Shown one piece after another: positions 61,599-64,000 of a DNA stretch of 64,000 bases. How positions within the stretch are numbered: position 1 is the first letter of the stretch; every line of letters starts with the position of its first letter. This DNA comes from Sulfuricurvum sp. (GTDB taxonomy: Bacteria; Campylobacterota; Campylobacteria; Campylobacterales; Sulfurimonadaceae), in contig NZ_JALNYS010000014.1 of assembly GCF_023229695.1 (NCBI RefSeq), forward strand, positions 1-64,000, in the 5' to 3' direction. Both the position numbers and the translations under genes were made by a program. The notes under the pieces are model-generated. The model was not told the origin of the DNA. It did not search any database and worked only from the letters and a program-made list of their open reading frames with translations.

Positions 61599-61616
61599 TA
61601 CCAAATATGGTATGAT
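61599..61616. promoter_or_regulatory. palindrome over a -10 box before the Fic gene
   Basis: TACCAAATATGGTA (61599-61612) is a perfect inverted repeat and overlaps TATGAT (61611-61616), about 57 bases before the Fic start. It could be an operator for this gene. Confidence 0.5.
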
Positions 61617-61672
61617 TAAATCAATAATTCAACCTGATTGAAAATAATCGATACTCAAAGGCAATACAGTAG

Positions 61673-62803
61673 ATGAAACGCTGGATATGGGAGAGGGAGA
61701 CTTATCCCCATTTTACCTATGATTTGAACCGACTTGAGCATTTGATTCAAGAGGTTTCATTGGAGCAGGGGTATTTGATTGCCATAACCCAAACGATGGA
61801 TCGCAATAATATCGCCCAAAGACAACTCGAAGCACTGATGAATGAAGCGATTAGTACCTCTGCGATAGAGGGGGAAATCCTCAATCGTGACAGCGTCAAA
61901 GCCTCCATCCAACGAAAGCTTGGGTTTGCAGAGATAGATTCTTACAAACGGGATATTTCTACCGATTATCTGATAGAAGTACTCATCGATGCCAACACCA
62001 ATTACGATCAAGATTTGAGCCTTGAGAGGCTCTTTGGCTGGCACAATGCTCTTTTTCCGAGTGGGTATAGTGCTCTTTCTAAAATCAATGTTGCCTCGTT
62101 CAGGGGTGAAGAGATTATGGAAGTCATCGGAGGAGCCGCAGGAAAAGAGAAAACGTATTATGTAGCACCTCCAAGAGCCACGCTCGAAGATGAGATGGCT
62201 CGATATCTAGCATGGTTTAATGCCACACCTCCGAGTCTGCTCAAAGCGTGTATTTCCCATTTATGGTTTGTTATCATTCACCCGTTTGATGACGGTAACG
62301 GCAGAATAGGGCGCGCGATCACCGATTTGGTTTTGTCTAACATCGAAAAATCGACCATATCGAGACTCTATTCGATGTCTAGTGCGATCAACAGCGATAG
62401 AAGCGGGTATTACAAGGTATTGGAAAAAACAACGGGGTACATTCGCAAGGAGAGGAATCATTTGGATATCACCGACTGGTGCGAATGGTTTCTCACTACG
62501 TTAAACACTGCATTGGGCGACACGAAAAAAAAGCTAGGATACATCGTACAAAAAACGACGTTTTGGGACAAATACAAAACTCATAATCTCAATGCGAGAC
62601 AAACCAAAGTTCTCAATAGAATCCTCGATATGGGAACTGAAAATTTCCAAGGTGCTTTGAGTAAAAAGAAATATATGAGCCTAACGGACACGGCATCCAC
62701 CACCGCTTCCAGAGATATTACCCAATTGATCGAGATCGGCTGTATCCGTCAAATCGAGGGGACAAACGGTAGAAATGTTCGGTATGAGATTGTTTTTGAG
62801 TAA
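61673..62803 (+). CDS. Fic-family AMP transferase with N-terminal inhibition helix
   Basis: A 376-residue protein. The Fic motif HPFDDGNGRIGR is intact at residues 203-214. The autoinhibitory [S/T]xxxE[G/N] motif is present as TSAIEG (residues 62-67), so it is a class II enzyme controlled in cis. The N-terminal 60 residues resemble DUF4172. A C-terminal winged helix (TASRDITQLIEIGCIRQIEGTNGRNVRYEIV) may bind DNA. Targets are unknown. Confidence 0.9.
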   Translation: MKRWIWERETYPHFTYDLNRLEHLIQEVSLEQGYLIAITQTMDRNNIAQRQLEALMNEAISTSAIEGEILNRDSVKASIQRKLGFAEIDSYKRDISTDYLIEVLIDANTNYDQDLSLERLFGWHNALFPSGYSALSKINVASFRGEEIMEVIGGAAGKEKTYYVAPPRATLEDEMARYLAWFNATPPSLLKACISHLWFVIIHPFDDGNGRIGRAITDLVLSNIEKSTISRLYSMSSAINSDRSGYYKVLEKTTGYIRKERNHLDITDWCEWFLTTLNTALGDTKKKLGYIVQKTTFWDKYKTHNLNARQTKVLNRILDMGTENFQGALSKKKYMSLTDTASTTASRDITQLIEIGCIRQIEGTNGRNVRYEIVFE

Positions 62804-62893
62804 TAGATTTTAAAAAGTGAAGATTGAATATATGACCGCTAATCTGCGTAAAAAAGTAGTCTGTCGCCTTTTTCCTTCGTTTTTATTTCAAGT

Positions 62894-64000
62894 TTATAAT
62901 TGACTTGTTAAATAATCTATTTTCTCTTTTACTATTTTTAAATCCATATTAATTGAATCATGAGTAATTTCACCTGCATAATTATTACTGGTAATGTGCT
63001 CAGCGTATATTTTATAAATTGGCGATCTAAAACAGTAATGATTAGCTCTTTTTATGATTATTGCTCCTTTTTCACTTTTTACTAATTGTTTTAAATAGCT
63101 CGATAAGTTCCCTGCTGGATACTTTGATTCAGTTTCTTGAATTTTTAGCAGTAAATCATGTTGTTCTGCCCCCTCCATCGAGAAGGAAGATAAGGCTTTA
63201 AATATCAACATGGCATTCTTGTAGGTTCCTTTTCTTTGTACCAATGCAATTTCGAAGTCAGCTTTAATTGAATCTGATGAATCTTGAATATATCCTTTGA
63301 TGCCTGATTCAAACATTTTCATGTCAATAACTATTTTTGAGTTGCTTTTAGTATATATACCCATTGCGAAACATATTTGTAAACAAATTGAATGACACAC
63401 CGATGGAACACCATTCGCAACTTTTATGATGTTATTTTTAATAAAAGCAGGTATTTCGATATTTAATAACGGAAACCCAATGTCAATAATTTGTGCAATT
63501 TCGGTGTCAGTCATTAAAGGTACATTTATTTCTGCAACTCTTGACTTGAGTTCAGGGTCATATTGAACAACTTCTCGACCAGTATCCACAGCACCTATAC
63601 ATATGATTTTTAGCTCAGGGTACTCTTCAGCCATATCAACAAAAAGCTTCATTGTCTGAGATACCTTTGTCTTCTCATCAGCATTAATTTTATGAAAATC
63701 TTCTAAAACAAAGCAACATTTGGCATTGCCTAAAAATCGAGCAAGTGTTTGCATTGTTAATTTAGGTGGAATTACTCTTTTAATTGTCCCTTGTTCTGTT
63801 GTTGTTTTTGTTCCTCCAAGCTCTGCTTTAATTAGTGCATAATCTGACGCTAATTTTATGGATGTGGCATTACTTATAGTGGATACTTTACTATCTTGGT
63901 AATAGGGATTTAACTCATCAAATGCTTGCAATACAATTTCTTCATATGTCAGTGTAGAAGTACATCTTACTGTAATGTGGTTTTCATATATTTGCATCAG
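62894..64000 (-). CDS. AAA-type ATPase, N-terminus outside the window
   Basis: At least 367 residues are visible, read from the window edge. CCFVLEDFHKIN looks like the Walker B region, followed by a sensor-like segment (LKIICIGAVDTGREVV). No Walker A is seen, so it should lie upstream beyond position 64000; the ATG at 63997 is probably not the start. The C-terminal half has a winged-helix-like segment. The DNA is AT-rich. It resembles Orc1/Cdc6-like or STAND ATPases. Confidence 0.7.
   Translation of the reverse strand: MMQIYENHITVRCTSTLTYEEIVLQAFDELNPYYQDSKVSTISNATSIKLASDYALIKAELGGTKTTTEQGTIKRVIPPKLTMQTLARFLGNAKCCFVLEDFHKINADEKTKVSQTMKLFVDMAEEYPELKIICIGAVDTGREVVQYDPELKSRVAEINVPLMTDTEIAQIIDIGFPLLNIEIPAFIKNNIIKVANGVPSVCHSICLQICFAMGIYTKSNSKIVIDMKMFESGIKGYIQDSSDSIKADFEIALVQRKGTYKNAMLIFKALSSFSMEGAEQHDLLLKIQETESKYPAGNLSSYLKQLVKSEKGAIIIKRANHYCFRSPIYKIYAEHITSNNYAGEITHDSINMDLKIVKEKIDYLTSQL

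Noticed and set aside
1..64000. CRISPR array
   Set aside because: No set of regularly spaced identical repeats with unique spacers and no cas gene was seen. The repeats found are dispersed and hairpin-rich.
1..64000. integrated prophage or integrative element
   Set aside because: No integrase, capsid or terminase genes and no tRNA-linked direct repeats were seen. The accessory genes occur as small blocks instead.

Overview
The window looks like chromosome from a Campylobacterota bacterium, most likely a sulfur-oxidising relative of Sulfuricurvum or Sulfurimonas. This is inferred from protein style and gene order, not from a database search. Markers are the flagellar genes flhA and flgH, an EnvC-FtsX-FtsE-TrmB-FN3 lipoprotein-RluD run, rpsO next to rrf2-flhA, a 6-TM chemoreceptor, a large PAS/GGDEF/EAL protein, and a possible sigma-54 promoter before flgH. 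Core genes have moderate GC. Several accessory blocks are visibly AT-rich.

Layout. 1-10.9 kb: P-loop protein, c-di-GMP protein, yebC, outer-membrane protein, lytic transglycosylase, MFS and APC transporters, YaeQ. 10.9-17.6 kb: methyltransferase and an RND efflux operon (TolC, adaptor, pump) divergent from a TetR regulator across two tandem operators. 17.6-25.4 kb: two pseudouridine synthases enclosing a toxin-antitoxin and defence-like cluster: broken parE and zeta-toxin remnants, Phd/ParE, a 1186-residue membrane-anchored STAND-like NTPase, a pentapeptide-repeat protein, an RHH/RelE pair and an orphan BrnA-like protein. 25.4-27 kb: AT-rich AAA ATPase plus TOPRIM pair. 27-35.9 kb: ABC-F, DHH phosphoesterase, flhA, rrf2, rpsO, EAL-HDOD, kdsB. 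36-40.8 kb: RloA/RloB-like pair, MntA/HepT, and a YhcG-type nuclease between two copies of a Fic-like 5' remnant. 40.9-46 kb: trmN6-ykgJ-TPR-trpC-SCO-MCP operon. 46.2-50.3 kb: circularly permuted ATP-grasp, alpha-E protein and two M14-like paralogues, one without its metal ligands. 50.3-54.2 kb: yqeY, flgH, P-type ATPase. 54.2-61.4 kb: the envC-ftsX-ftsE-trmB-FN3-rluD operon and rodA. 61.4-64 kb: a CAT-anticodon tRNA, a Fic protein and an AAA ATPase cut by the right edge.

Interspersed repeats are a second theme. Family A is a MITE-like element; its copy at 48300-48444 has terminal inverted repeats and a perfect 7-bp target duplication. Family B is a 65-90 bp inverted-end repeat, family C a 27-bp repeat seen in both orientations, and family D a hairpin repeat that supplies terminators next to flhA and rpsO.

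The best candidates for undescribed biology are the membrane STAND-like NTPase in its toxin-antitoxin island, the ATP-grasp/alpha-E/paired-M14 operon, and the YhcG nuclease bracketed by duplicated Fic leaders.
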